Assembly (NCBI GenBank): GCA_031270925.1
Contig: JAISWY010000395.1
Span: 1-14,428 of the forward strand
Direction of reading: 5' to 3'
Source of the DNA: Candidatus Symbiothrix sp.
Lineage (GTDB): Bacteria > Bacteroidota > Bacteroidia > Bacteroidales > Azobacteroidaceae
DNA length: 14,428 bases
The notes under the pieces: generated by a model
Databases searched by the model: none
What the model saw: only the letters and a program-made list of their open reading frames with translations
Told to the model about the DNA's origin: nothing
Shown here: positions 1 to 7,373 of the stretch, in pieces
How the letters are laid out: each line of letters begins with the position of its first letter
How positions within the stretch are numbered: position 1 is the first letter of the stretch
Position numbers and translations under genes: made by a program

Positions 1-2
1 TA

Positions 3-857
3 AAGAACAATTTTTCAATTCCAAGAAGTACCGGCGCCGGACAATGGTTGAGTAATGGTTTTCAGGCTTTGGATAATGGGGAGTCTTTTTCTAATGCAGG
101 TTTCCCTACTACTTATCCTATCGACAATGCATCCAGAACAATAGAGGTTATATTCAGAACGCCGGATGCAGAAAATATGTTTGAGCAAAAAGCAGATACT
201 GAAGGCGGGTCACGACATATATTTCGCTATGGAGGCACAGACGGGACGCAGACCGGTGATCAGTTTGGCGTATTATATCGAGGTATAAAAAGAGCAGCAT
301 GTGGAGATGTCGCAGCCGACCGATGGATATTTTATGCCATTTTTACAAATAAAAACAATATGATGGTATGTCTTTCCAGTGTGCCGTCGTTGACAACAGC
401 GAATACCATCAACACGGTAACATCAACTTATCAGAACACAATGGACGATCCTCTTACCAAATCATATATAAACAATACTTTGGCTACAATTGTAGAGACC
501 GGCACTTTGGCTCTTAACACCGGTACAAACGAGATAAAGATTTTCAGCGAAAATATCAGCCATGCAACTCTTCTGTCTGTTCGTCTTTATAACCGTGTAC
601 TTACAGCAGAAGAAATCGCAAAGAATGCGGCACTGGATCAAATCAGGTTTCTTGCTCCGCCCATCGTAAAGATAGGCGACAATCAGTGTACGAATGTAAC
701 CGTTCTTTCGCCGAGGGCTCTTACCTGCAAAGTTCCGCCAATCGGTGGAGAACCCGTCGGCACTCCGTTAAATGTTGAAGTGAGAAGTGCAGATAACCAA
801 AATTCGATCTTGACGTATTACGGTGAATTTACTTATACAGCGCCTTCAGCGCCTTGA
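3..857 (+). CDS. LamG-like jelly-roll / IPT-type surface protein, 5'-truncated
   Basis: This is the C-terminal end of a larger, probably exported protein. The frame is open from the first complete codon at base 3 and the gene begins outside the window. The TTG at 48-50 is an internal codon rather than a convincing start, because open sequence (KNNFSIPRSTGAGQW) precedes it. The first ~200 residues look like a concanavalin-like LamG domain: strands such as RTIEVIFRTPD, then the typical closing signature SVRLYNRVLTAEEIAKN. The remainder resembles the C-terminal half of an IPT/TIG immunoglobulin-like domain (VKIGDNQCTNVTVLSPRALTCKVPP, spread over bases ~667-740, then strands to the stop). Proteins of this kind in Bacteroidota are typically cell-surface or secreted and bind glycans or other proteins; the ligand here is unknown. 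No C-terminal sorting domain is visible. The gene ends at TGA 855-857, 18 bases before a terminator hairpin. The domain calls rest on motif recognition and are fairly secure; the function is not. Confidence 0.8.
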   Translation, partial: KNNFSIPRSTGAGQWLSNGFQALDNGESFSNAGFPTTYPIDNASRTIEVIFRTPDAENMFEQKADTEGGSRHIFRYGGTDGTQTGDQFGVLYRGIKRAACGDVAADRWIFYAIFTNKNNMMVCLSSVPSLTTANTINTVTSTYQNTMDDPLTKSYINNTLATIVETGTLALNTGTNEIKIFSENISHATLLSVRLYNRVLTAEEIAKNAALDQIRFLAPPIVKIGDNQCTNVTVLSPRALTCKVPPIGGEPVGTPLNVEVRSADNQNSILTYYGEFTYTAPSAP

Positions 858-875
858 AAAACAACTGCCATTTCA

Positions 876-910
876 AACAGCAAAAGTCCTCATCGGGGAC
901 TTTTGCTGTT
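876..910. terminator. Intrinsic terminator hairpin between convergent genes
   Basis: A perfect 14-bp stem (876-889 AACAGCAAAAGTCC pairs with 897-910 GGACTTTTGCTGTT) closes a 7-base loop. It starts 18 bases after the stop of the LamG/IPT gene. The A-run and T-run lie inside the stem rather than after it, so the structure reads equally well on both strands. It could therefore also stop transcription arriving from the minus-strand gene that ends at 1070, although that is about 160 bases away. The remaining intergenic DNA (911-1069) shows only a weak A/T-rich 6-bp hairpin at 1039-1059. Confidence 0.75.
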
Positions 911-1069
911 ATCATACATACTGCGCTGCAAAAATTCAGTTACCTGATTTTTGTCCGTTTACCCTATGAATATTTTCGGAAATTTTTATCCGCTTGTGTG
1001 TAATTGACTATTTAATGCTAACTGTGTCGAAAATTTCAATCTATGAAAATCGAATAGATAACAAGAGGA

Positions 1070-3544
1070 TTAATACCCAATGCTGATTTCAACCGATTCT
1101 CCTTTTTTAGCGATTTTGCCAATCAAAGGAAAAGCCAAACGGAATCCGAATCCATTGAATTTCAACGCATCCAAGGCGATGAAGGCGCTGATGTTCGCGA
1201 TTCCCATGTTCAAATCGACCGAATAACCCCATTCCGAATAATACGGTTTTTCAGGTGTGTGCAGGAATTTGGCGTGCAGGCTTTCGCTAAACATTTTCCC
1301 TTGCAGAAAAGGCAGTCGTTTTAACAGCAGATAATCGGTATTGTAATCGGCAAAGGCTTGAAACCAATATTGAAAAGTCGAAAAACGATAATAGGGAAGC
1401 AAGGCGTAAGTATCCGAATCGTCATCAAATTCGATGAGATCGGAAGTTTTGAAATGCTTGTAATCCAAATAGTTGAAAGCGTTTTTATTCAAATAGCGTC
1501 CGGCGATAACGCTATAATGGAAACGGTTGAAAATACCGAATCTCAGTTCCTGATGAAGGTTTAATTCCAGACCTTGAAATTCCGAATCATACACGCCTTG
1601 CCGGTAATCCAATTCAAAGGTCGGGAAGCGCGAACGGACATAGCGCTTGCGCCCGTCGTCGATGCGGTAATAATATTCGGGTGTATATTTCAGATGAATC
1701 GAACAGGCGATCAAACGGTCGAAACGGCTGTTCAAATCGCCGGCATAATCGGGAAAATTGGGATTCGCTTGCCTGTTGTTTTTGAACAAATGCCAATTGG
1801 TGTGGTTTGTCATTGGATTTCGTTCGGCTAATTCGATGCCGGCGCCCAACTGCAAACCATTCGCCAAATCGATTTGATTGCCGATTTGGATAAATGATTT
1901 TTCGACTAAGCGTGCCAAATTGTTGCCCCAAATCGCGGAATAAAGCGAATTACCCAAAGACGAAACACCTGCTTCGCCGCTGTAATCGTCCGAAATCCAT
2001 CCGACGGAAAACTGCATTTTTCCCAATCGTTTGGGCGCATAATCAAGCGTGATGTCGGTTTGCCAAATCAAGGATTTTCGGGCAAACGCCCAATAAAACA
2101 TCGGCGAAACGGTCAGTCCGGTCAATTTATTTTTCTTGAAATCGAACGTTAAATCTTGCCCCAAAACCCAGCCATCGACAAAATTGTATTCCTTTATCGC
2201 TCCCACCAAACCGTTGTAATGGAAATACAGGAGCGACGAATCGTTGCCCAATTTGCCGCCAAACAATATATCCGACCAATGGAATTTCGGATTTTTTCCG
2301 GCCTTGTTAATCGAATCGGTATAGGCCTGTATCGTGTCTTTCCGCTTGTAACTCAGGCGCTCTTCTTCGTTCAAAACCACTGTGCGAATATCCAACCAAT
2401 AGACAGAATCACGTTGTAAGGCCAAAGAATCGGCTATCCGTTTCAGATAATCGTCCGTTTTTATTTCCAAATTTTTCTTTTCTTTTTGCTTTTTTGCGAG
2501 CGATTTAACAGATTGTGCGGCAATCAACGAATCGTTCAGCTGAATATCGGTATATTGCAGGGATGATAAAAAATCGGCTTTCAAATGTGCGCCGAGCATG
2601 GAGATGTTCCACGAAAAATTCATTGAGGCCGGCAAATAAATATCATCCGTAATTTGATGATAATGAAGGGAATAATGCGTAGTTGTTCCTATGCCGTGCA
2701 TCGTGATTTCGGCCGAGCGGATACTCCATTCTTCATCGGCCAAATAAATAACTCCTTCGAGTAGTTTGCCGTCTTTCAATTTTGGAATAATTCGTATCTT
2801 ATTGATAATTTGATTGTTATCTTCTTCATAACCTTCATAGCGAAAACGATAATAATCCAAGGATTTCGGATGAAGCGGCGACACGGCTCCTCCGTACATC
2901 GGATTGTAGAGCGAAGTCATGCCGATGGCAATCGCCGATTTCGGGTCCTTGTTGTTGGGAAAGGTACTTGAATAGGCTTTCACGGTTTGTTCCAACTTGT
3001 CGGGAGTCGTAAACACAAATTCGCTGAACGATTCCTGCAAAAACAGCTTGTCCTTGTAAACGGCCAATTCGTTACCTGCCATTTTATCGAGCCAAGCGGG
3101 TAAATCGGTCATTTTTCCGGAACCTTTGGTATAGGCTTCATACGAGGCTTTTTTTATCACATGTTGGTAATACGGCGCTTTTTTGATGGCTTGGCGAATC
3201 ATTTCGTAAGCCGGGTCTTCTCCGCTTTGCACTTTTACTTCCGGCAATTGCAAATCTTTGATTTTCAATACAATCCGACATTCCGTATTTTTCGATTCCT
3301 GTTGTATTTCGATGATTTGCGATTCGTAGCCGAGACAACGGATTTCGAGATGATAAACGCCCTGCGGCAGTTTGGTTTGAAATTCTCCTAAGTGGTTGGT
3401 AATCAATCCCTGTCGGATTTCCGGAATATAGATGGAAGCAGCCGCTATGGTTTCGTTCGATTCGTTGGTAACAAGTCCTTTCAGCATTTGCGCGAAAGTA
3501 GGACAAGCCATCAGGCAGCAGCAAAGACACAAAATTTTTTTCAT
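1070..3544 (-). CDS. Carboxypeptidase-regulatory-like domain / DUF5686 outer-membrane protein
   Basis: This is a predicted outer-membrane protein of 824 residues. The start is taken as the ATG at 3542-3544, which gives a classic signal peptide (MKKILCLCCC... ending TFA-Q, cut near residue 18). A TTG two codons upstream (3548-3550) is a poorer choice. Residues ~21-95 form a carboxypeptidase-regulatory-like beta-sandwich (GLVTNESNETIAAASIYIP, then NHLGEFQTKLPQGVYHLEIR). The rest matches DUF5686, a large beta-rich family common in Bacteroidota, probably a beta-barrel with an extracellular or periplasmic part. The chain ends in an aromatic residue (ISIGY), as expected for an outer-membrane barrel. 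The biochemical role of DUF5686 proteins is not established. The signal region is rich in cysteine, and LMAC at 11-14 resembles a weak lipobox, but the FAQ junction favours ordinary cleavage. The gene is monocistronic as far as can be seen and diverges from the TPR gene. Confidence 0.88.
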   Translation of the reverse strand: MKKILCLCCCLMACPTFAQMLKGLVTNESNETIAAASIYIPEIRQGLITNHLGEFQTKLPQGVYHLEIRCLGYESQIIEIQQESKNTECRIVLKIKDLQLPEVKVQSGEDPAYEMIRQAIKKAPYYQHVIKKASYEAYTKGSGKMTDLPAWLDKMAGNELAVYKDKLFLQESFSEFVFTTPDKLEQTVKAYSSTFPNNKDPKSAIAIGMTSLYNPMYGGAVSPLHPKSLDYYRFRYEGYEEDNNQIINKIRIIPKLKDGKLLEGVIYLADEEWSIRSAEITMHGIGTTTHYSLHYHQITDDIYLPASMNFSWNISMLGAHLKADFLSSLQYTDIQLNDSLIAAQSVKSLAKKQKEKKNLEIKTDDYLKRIADSLALQRDSVYWLDIRTVVLNEEERLSYKRKDTIQAYTDSINKAGKNPKFHWSDILFGGKLGNDSSLLYFHYNGLVGAIKEYNFVDGWVLGQDLTFDFKKNKLTGLTVSPMFYWAFARKSLIWQTDITLDYAPKRLGKMQFSVGWISDDYSGEAGVSSLGNSLYSAIWGNNLARLVEKSFIQIGNQIDLANGLQLGAGIELAERNPMTNHTNWHLFKNNRQANPNFPDYAGDLNSRFDRLIACSIHLKYTPEYYYRIDDGRKRYVRSRFPTFELDYRQGVYDSEFQGLELNLHQELRFGIFNRFHYSVIAGRYLNKNAFNYLDYKHFKTSDLIEFDDDSDTYALLPYYRFSTFQYWFQAFADYNTDYLLLKRLPFLQGKMFSESLHAKFLHTPEKPYYSEWGYSVDLNMGIANISAFIALDALKFNGFGFRLAFPLIGKIAKKGESVEISIGY

Positions 3545-3571
3545 TCTCAATCAAATTTATTTTTGCGGCTA

Positions 3572-3579
3572 CAAAGATA
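3572..3579 (-). promoter_or_regulatory. Probable -7 box of the DUF5686 gene promoter
   Basis: On the minus strand these bases read TATCTTTG, an exact match to the Bacteroidetes -7 consensus TAnnTTTG, lying 27 bases upstream of the ATG at 3544. A canonical TTG at the expected -33 distance is not present; an A/T-rich stretch (about 3588-3600) occupies that place. The call rests on the -7 box and its position. Confidence 0.5.
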
Positions 3580-3679
3580 CGTTTTTTTTGTAAAAATTAT
3601 CCCTGCATCCGCCATTCTGTCGCACTATCCCATCGGCACAATCTTTGAAGCCCCACAAAAAATAGAAACAATTATTGTC

Positions 3680-5896
3680 ATGATAAAACAGGAAACACAA
3701 TCGCTCTTCGACCAAATAACCGGAGCATTGGAGCGAAAACACATCAAGCAGGCCATCGACTTGCTTCGTTCCGTTTCGTCCCAACTGCAAATTTGGCAGT
3801 TGAACGACCGCTTGGATTCAACGGCAGAAACCTACCAATCGATGTTGCGCTATTTTTCCGAAGGATTTGCCGACCCCGAACGCGACAAAGTGCATTGCAA
3901 CCTGATTCGCTCGCTCTATCATATTGTGGATGAGCTTGTTTTCCAAATCAAAACGAAAAATAATCCCTCGCTGTTTTACGAAAAACGACGCACTTTATCC
4001 CTTTTCGTTACCGAGACGACCGAAGAATTGCTCCAATCGCTCGAAGCTATCGACAACGAATTGAGTTTGCTGAACTTGTTGGATAATCCCGACAAAAACA
4101 GCCATAGCTACGAACTGGAAAGCAAAAAAGAAATCCTGTGCCGGAAAATATTCGCCCTCGTCTGGTTGGGAAATGCTTGGACGAAAGACGACAAATCGCT
4201 CTGGGAAAATATAATAACAGCGCAGCAAAGTTCCGACCATCTACTCGCTCTGATTATTACCGGACTCACACTGCACCTCTTAGAACATTTCGACAAGCAA
4301 CGGGCGGTTCTGCTGTTCGCCTCGGCCGAAAGCGACAATGCCGAAATTCGCGAACGGGCTTTGACGGGCATTGTGCTTTTCCTCCGGAAATACGAAAAAC
4401 GCTTGCCGGTGTATCCCGAATTAGTCGAACGATTGAATCAATTAGCAGAAGATCCCTCGTTTAGCTATCGCATCCGCCATATTTTGCAGCAATTTATTTT
4501 AAGTCGCGATACGGAAAAAATCACCCGGAAAATCACGACGGAAGTCATCCCCGAAATGATGCAGAAAATCGGTCGCCGGATGCGGGAAAAAGAAAACTGG
4601 GAAGATTTCGGCATTGCCGACGACGATGATAAAAACCCCGAATGGCAAAACATGATTGAAGAATCGGGAATGCAGGAAAAATTGCAGGAAATCTCGGAAT
4701 GGCAGATGGAAGGCGCCGATGTGATGCACTCTTCGTTTATTCATTTGAAGAATTATTCATTTTTCAATGAGATAAGCAATTGGTTTGTACCGTTTTATGT
4801 TCCTGACAATAATATTGACGACACGGATTTGTTGCGCTTGGCCTCGGTGCTGAAAGAATCGCGGCTTTTGTGTAATTCCGACAAGTTTTCGTTCTATTTG
4901 AGCATCGCTAAAATGCCCGAAAAATACCGGAAGATGATGATTTCGCAGTTTTCGTCCGAAACGAACGCCCATAAGGAGATGATAGACAGCGAGTTAGCCG
5001 ACAAGTCCAAGCAAATAGACTACCGCATGCGCCAATACATTCAGGATTTGTACCGTTTTTACAAACTGCATCCGCGGCGAGGCGATGTGGAAGATATTTT
5101 CGCCGCTCCCATCGAGTTTTATCAGGTTCCGTCGATTTTCAAAATCATTCAAGGAGCTGATAGCCTGATGGTTATCGGTGAATATTATTTCCATCGGAAT
5201 TATTGGAAAGAAGCCATCGACATTTTCGACCACCTGCTCATTTCCGATCCGAACAACGATGTTTTGCATCAAAAGAAAGCATACTCACTACAGCAATCAG
5301 GACAATTGGAGGCCGCTTTGGATGCCTACCTAAAAGCAGAATTGCTGAACGCGAACCATTCGTGGACAATCAAAAAATTGGCGCATCTGCACCGCGTATT
5401 GAAAAATCCGCAAGAAGCGCTGCATTATTACAAAAAAGCAGAACAGCAAAGTCCCGATAATCTGACCTTACAATTCAATATCGGCCATTGCTTATTGGAA
5501 TTAAAAGAATACGAACCGGCTCTGAAACAGTATTTTAAAGTTGAATATCTGACGGAAAACAAAGAAAAAGCGTGGCGAGCCATCGCGTGGACGTCATTTT
5601 TACTTCGGAAATACGACCAAGCCGCCGATTATTTCCAACGTTTGATTGATTCGCAACCTGACGCCACCGATTACCTTAACGCCGGCCACGTGCAATTGGC
5701 GATGAATCGCCCAAAAGATGCAATTCATTGGTATGCGCTTTCGTTCCAAATGAGCAAGCAACTGCCGGCCGAATTTATCGAAATGTTTGAGAATGATTTG
5801 CCGGAATTGATTGAATCCGGTGTGAATCCGAAAATTATTCCTTTGGTTTTAGATAAAGTGTTTTATGAAAAAGAAAAACCTGCCATTGCTTTTTGA
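3680..5896 (+). CDS. TPR-repeat protein with uncharacterised helical N-terminal region
   Basis: This is a 738-residue protein without signal peptide or membrane segments, so probably cytoplasmic. The start is set at ATG 3680-3682. The same frame is open further upstream, but that part lies antisense to the signal-peptide region of the diverging DUF5686 gene and contains no other good start. Residues ~1-490 are strongly helical, with alternating leucines and acidic or basic patches and no family I recognise; parts resemble HEAT-like repeats. Residues ~495-690 contain about five to six tetratricopeptide repeats, with segments such as NYWKEAIDIFDHLLISDPNN, GQLEAALDAYLKAELLNANH, PQEALHYYKKAEQQSPDN and KYDQAADYFQRLIDSQPDA. 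TPR arrays act as protein-protein interaction scaffolds; the partner is unknown. A near-consensus -7 box (AATCTTTG, 3640-3647) lies 32 bases before the start but lacks a matching -33 element. The stop codon overlaps the panD promoter. Confidence 0.85.
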   Translation: MIKQETQSLFDQITGALERKHIKQAIDLLRSVSSQLQIWQLNDRLDSTAETYQSMLRYFSEGFADPERDKVHCNLIRSLYHIVDELVFQIKTKNNPSLFYEKRRTLSLFVTETTEELLQSLEAIDNELSLLNLLDNPDKNSHSYELESKKEILCRKIFALVWLGNAWTKDDKSLWENIITAQQSSDHLLALIITGLTLHLLEHFDKQRAVLLFASAESDNAEIRERALTGIVLFLRKYEKRLPVYPELVERLNQLAEDPSFSYRIRHILQQFILSRDTEKITRKITTEVIPEMMQKIGRRMREKENWEDFGIADDDDKNPEWQNMIEESGMQEKLQEISEWQMEGADVMHSSFIHLKNYSFFNEISNWFVPFYVPDNNIDDTDLLRLASVLKESRLLCNSDKFSFYLSIAKMPEKYRKMMISQFSSETNAHKEMIDSELADKSKQIDYRMRQYIQDLYRFYKLHPRRGDVEDIFAAPIEFYQVPSIFKIIQGADSLMVIGEYYFHRNYWKEAIDIFDHLLISDPNNDVLHQKKAYSLQQSGQLEAALDAYLKAELLNANHSWTIKKLAHLHRVLKNPQEALHYYKKAEQQSPDNLTLQFNIGHCLLELKEYEPALKQYFKVEYLTENKEKAWRAIAWTSFLLRKYDQAADYFQRLIDSQPDATDYLNAGHVQLAMNRPKDAIHWYALSFQMSKQLPAEFIEMFENDLPELIESGVNPKIIPLVLDKVFYEKEKPAIAF

Positions 5897-5921
5897 AAGA
5901 TATTTTTTTGTATTACCTTTG
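5892..5921 (+). promoter_or_regulatory. Promoter of the panD-DUF2156 transcription unit
   Basis: A TTTG -33 element (5892-5895) and a TACCTTTG -7 element (5914-5921) are separated by 18 bases, matching the Bacteroidetes consensus TTTG-N(17-23)-TAnnTTTG. The ATG of panD follows 24 bases later, leaving a short leader. The -33 element overlaps the TGA stop codon of the upstream TPR gene (5894-5896), so panD can be expressed independently of that gene. Confidence 0.72.
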
Positions 5922-5945
5922 CCCCCGATTTCAAAATAATAGAGA

Positions 5946-6287
5946 ATGTTGATTCAAGTTCTTAAATCGAAGTTGCACCGCGTAAGGGTTACGGACGCCA
6001 ATTTGAACTATATCGGAAGCGTTACCATTGATAAAGATTTGATGGACGCCGCCAACTTCATCGAAGGTGAAAAAGTGCAGGTGTTGAACAATAACAACGG
6101 CGAACGGATTGAAACTTACGTGATTACCGGTGAACGAGCTTCGGGTATAATCTGCCTTAACGGAGCCGCCGCCCGCAAATTCCTGCCCGGCGATGTGGTC
6201 ATTATCCTCTCTTACGCACTGATGGATTTCGAGGAGGCCAAAAAGTTTAAGCCGACCATTGTTTTTCCGAACAACAACCGCTTGTAA
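5946..6287 (+). CDS. panD: Aspartate 1-decarboxylase (pyruvoyl-dependent)
   Basis: PanD converts L-aspartate to beta-alanine and CO2 in the cytoplasm, supplying the beta-alanine half of pantothenate and so of coenzyme A. The 113-residue protein aligns along nearly its whole length with the E. coli enzyme (126 residues). The self-cleavage site Gly24-Ser25 (YIGSVTID) that generates the pyruvoyl cofactor is present, as are Lys9, Tyr22, Arg54, Thr57, Tyr58 and the Asn72-Gly-Ala-Ala-Ala turn around the active site. It should be made as a proenzyme, cleave itself into a small beta and a larger alpha chain, and assemble as a tetramer. The cleavage accessory PanZ of enterobacteria is not expected in this phylum. 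It has its own promoter just upstream and is followed after 9 bases by the DUF2156 gene. No panB or panC lies in the window. Confidence 0.96.
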   Translation: MLIQVLKSKLHRVRVTDANLNYIGSVTIDKDLMDAANFIEGEKVQVLNNNNGERIETYVITGERASGIICLNGAAARKFLPGDVVIILSYALMDFEEAKKFKPTIVFPNNNRL

Positions 6288-6296
6288 ACTATTTAT

Positions 6297-7199
6297 ATGC
6301 TTGCTTTTACGCCTATCCGAATCGAAGACAAAGATACCATCCAATCTTTTTTCAATCAAAGCGTTTTCCGTAATTGCGATTTCTCCTTTTCCAATATTTT
6401 CAGTTGGAGGCATCTCTATAACACGACTTTTGCCGTAGAAGGCAGTAACTTTTTATTCATTCGATTCCAAGCCTCGGAAGAACCCGGCTATTTGTTTCCC
6501 TTGGGAAGCGGCGATTTGAAAACCGCACTCGAAATCCTGATGGCCGATGCCGCCGAACGGGGCGATGATTTTCGCTTGTATGCCGTAACATCCGAAATGT
6601 TCGCGCAAATCGAGCAAGTCCTACCCGGCCGCTTTTCCTTTGAATCCGACCGCGATTGGTATGAATATCTCTATTCTGCCGATGATTTGATTCGATTAGT
6701 CGGAAAAAAATACCAAGCGAAACGCAACCATATCAACAAATTCAAACGTACTTACGAATGGGAATATTTGCCGATTACGCGCGAAATCATTCCCGATTGC
6801 CTGCAATTATATCGCCGGTGGTGTGCTGAAAACGGCGGATGTAGCGACGACCAATCGCTTGTGCAGGAATGTTTGGCGACGCATCAGGCTTTTGAGCATT
6901 TTGAACGATTAGGTTTGATTGGCGGCGCTTTGCGCATCGGCGGCGAAATATTAGCCTATTCCTACGGACAAGCTTTGGCGGCCGATACCTTCGGTATTCA
7001 TGCCGAAAAATCCCTGTATGAAATCGACGGCGGGTTTACGATGATTAATCAGCAGTTTGCGGAGCATAATTGCGGTGAGTATCGGTATATCAATCGCGAG
7101 GAGGATTTGGGTTTGGTATCGTTGCGGCAGGCGAAGATGTCGTATCATCCGGCGGTTTTGTTGGAGAAGGGGGAGGTAAGAGAACTGTTTGCGCCCTAA
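6297..7199 (+). CDS. DUF2156 / phosphatidylglycerol lysyltransferase C-terminal-like protein
   Basis: This is a soluble 300-residue protein resembling the C-terminal catalytic domain of MprF-type phosphatidylglycerol lysyltransferases (LPG_synthase_C, DUF2156), which has a double GNAT-like fold. Supporting segments are FSNIFSWRH near the N-terminus, GKKYQAKRNHINKFKRTY at ~138-155 and the C-terminal INREEDLGLVSLRQAKMSYH at ~264-283. It lacks the N-terminal membrane flippase region of true MprF, so lysyl-lipid synthesis cannot be assumed; an aminoacyl-tRNA- or acyl-CoA-dependent transfer to some acceptor is the general inference. Stand-alone proteins of this size are common in Bacteroidota and largely uncharacterised. 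The gene starts 9 bases after panD and shares its promoter. The family call is firm; the substrate is unknown. Confidence 0.85.
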   Translation: MLAFTPIRIEDKDTIQSFFNQSVFRNCDFSFSNIFSWRHLYNTTFAVEGSNFLFIRFQASEEPGYLFPLGSGDLKTALEILMADAAERGDDFRLYAVTSEMFAQIEQVLPGRFSFESDRDWYEYLYSADDLIRLVGKKYQAKRNHINKFKRTYEWEYLPITREIIPDCLQLYRRWCAENGGCSDDQSLVQECLATHQAFEHFERLGLIGGALRIGGEILAYSYGQALAADTFGIHAEKSLYEIDGGFTMINQQFAEHNCGEYRYINREEDLGLVSLRQAKMSYHPAVLLEKGEVRELFAP

Positions 7200-7260
7200 G
7201 ATTACTTTAAACCACGAGCCGTTTCATTCCTTCGCCCGACTTCAATTCGTCGCCATCGGC

Positions 7261-7290
7261 ATTGGCGAAAGCGACCAAAGTTTCGCCGAT
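7261..7290. other. Inverted repeat / hairpin between DUF2156 and RND genes
   Basis: Bases 7261-7270 (ATTGGCGAAA) pair with 7281-7290 (TTTCGCCGAT) across a 10-base loop, with nine Watson-Crick pairs and one G-T pair. It lies 62 bases after the DUF2156 stop and could attenuate or end the panD transcript, but no T-run follows. An overlapping alternative 6-bp hairpin exists (7250-7255 with 7263-7268). The same stretch can be read as a short minus-strand ORF, so the symmetry may be incidental. Confidence 0.3.
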
Positions 7291-7311
7291 TTCGCATTTC
7301 CGATTCATGTG

Positions 7312-7343
7312 TTTGGAAAACCCGGTTTTTTCATGTACTTTTG
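7312..7343 (+). promoter_or_regulatory. Promoter of the RND permease gene
   Basis: A TTTG -33 element (7312-7315) and a TACTTTTG -7 element (7336-7343) are separated by 20 bases and match the Bacteroidetes housekeeping promoter pattern. The most likely start codon (ATG 7374) follows 30 bases after the -7 box. The promoter supports separate transcription of the efflux gene from panD and DUF2156. Confidence 0.72.
7317..7329. promoter_or_regulatory. Operator-like palindrome inside the RND promoter spacer
   Basis: AAAACC-C-GGTTTT is a perfect 6+1+6 palindrome lying wholly between the -33 and -7 elements of the RND promoter. A repressor dimer bound there would block RNA polymerase, which is a common arrangement for TetR- or MarR-controlled efflux genes. 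No regulator gene lies next to it, and the site is short and partly homopolymeric, so this is suggestive only. Confidence 0.3.
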
Positions 7344-7373
7344 CTTCCGTTTGTAAAAAAAGTGTATCCTTCA

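Noticed and set aside
1039..1059. 6-bp hairpin (ATCTAT / ATAGAT) just after the DUF5686 gene
   Set aside because: The stem is short and A/T-rich with a 9-base loop and no T-run; too weak to call a terminator.
3392..3679. Upstream extension of the TPR reading frame
   Set aside because: It runs antisense through the signal-peptide and carboxypeptidase-like region of the DUF5686 gene and its promoter; ATG 3680 gives the natural start.
5931..6413. Open frame of 160 codons on the minus strand
   Set aside because: It is antisense to panD, whose catalytic residues are all conserved, and crosses the panD-DUF2156 junction; it is a shadow frame.
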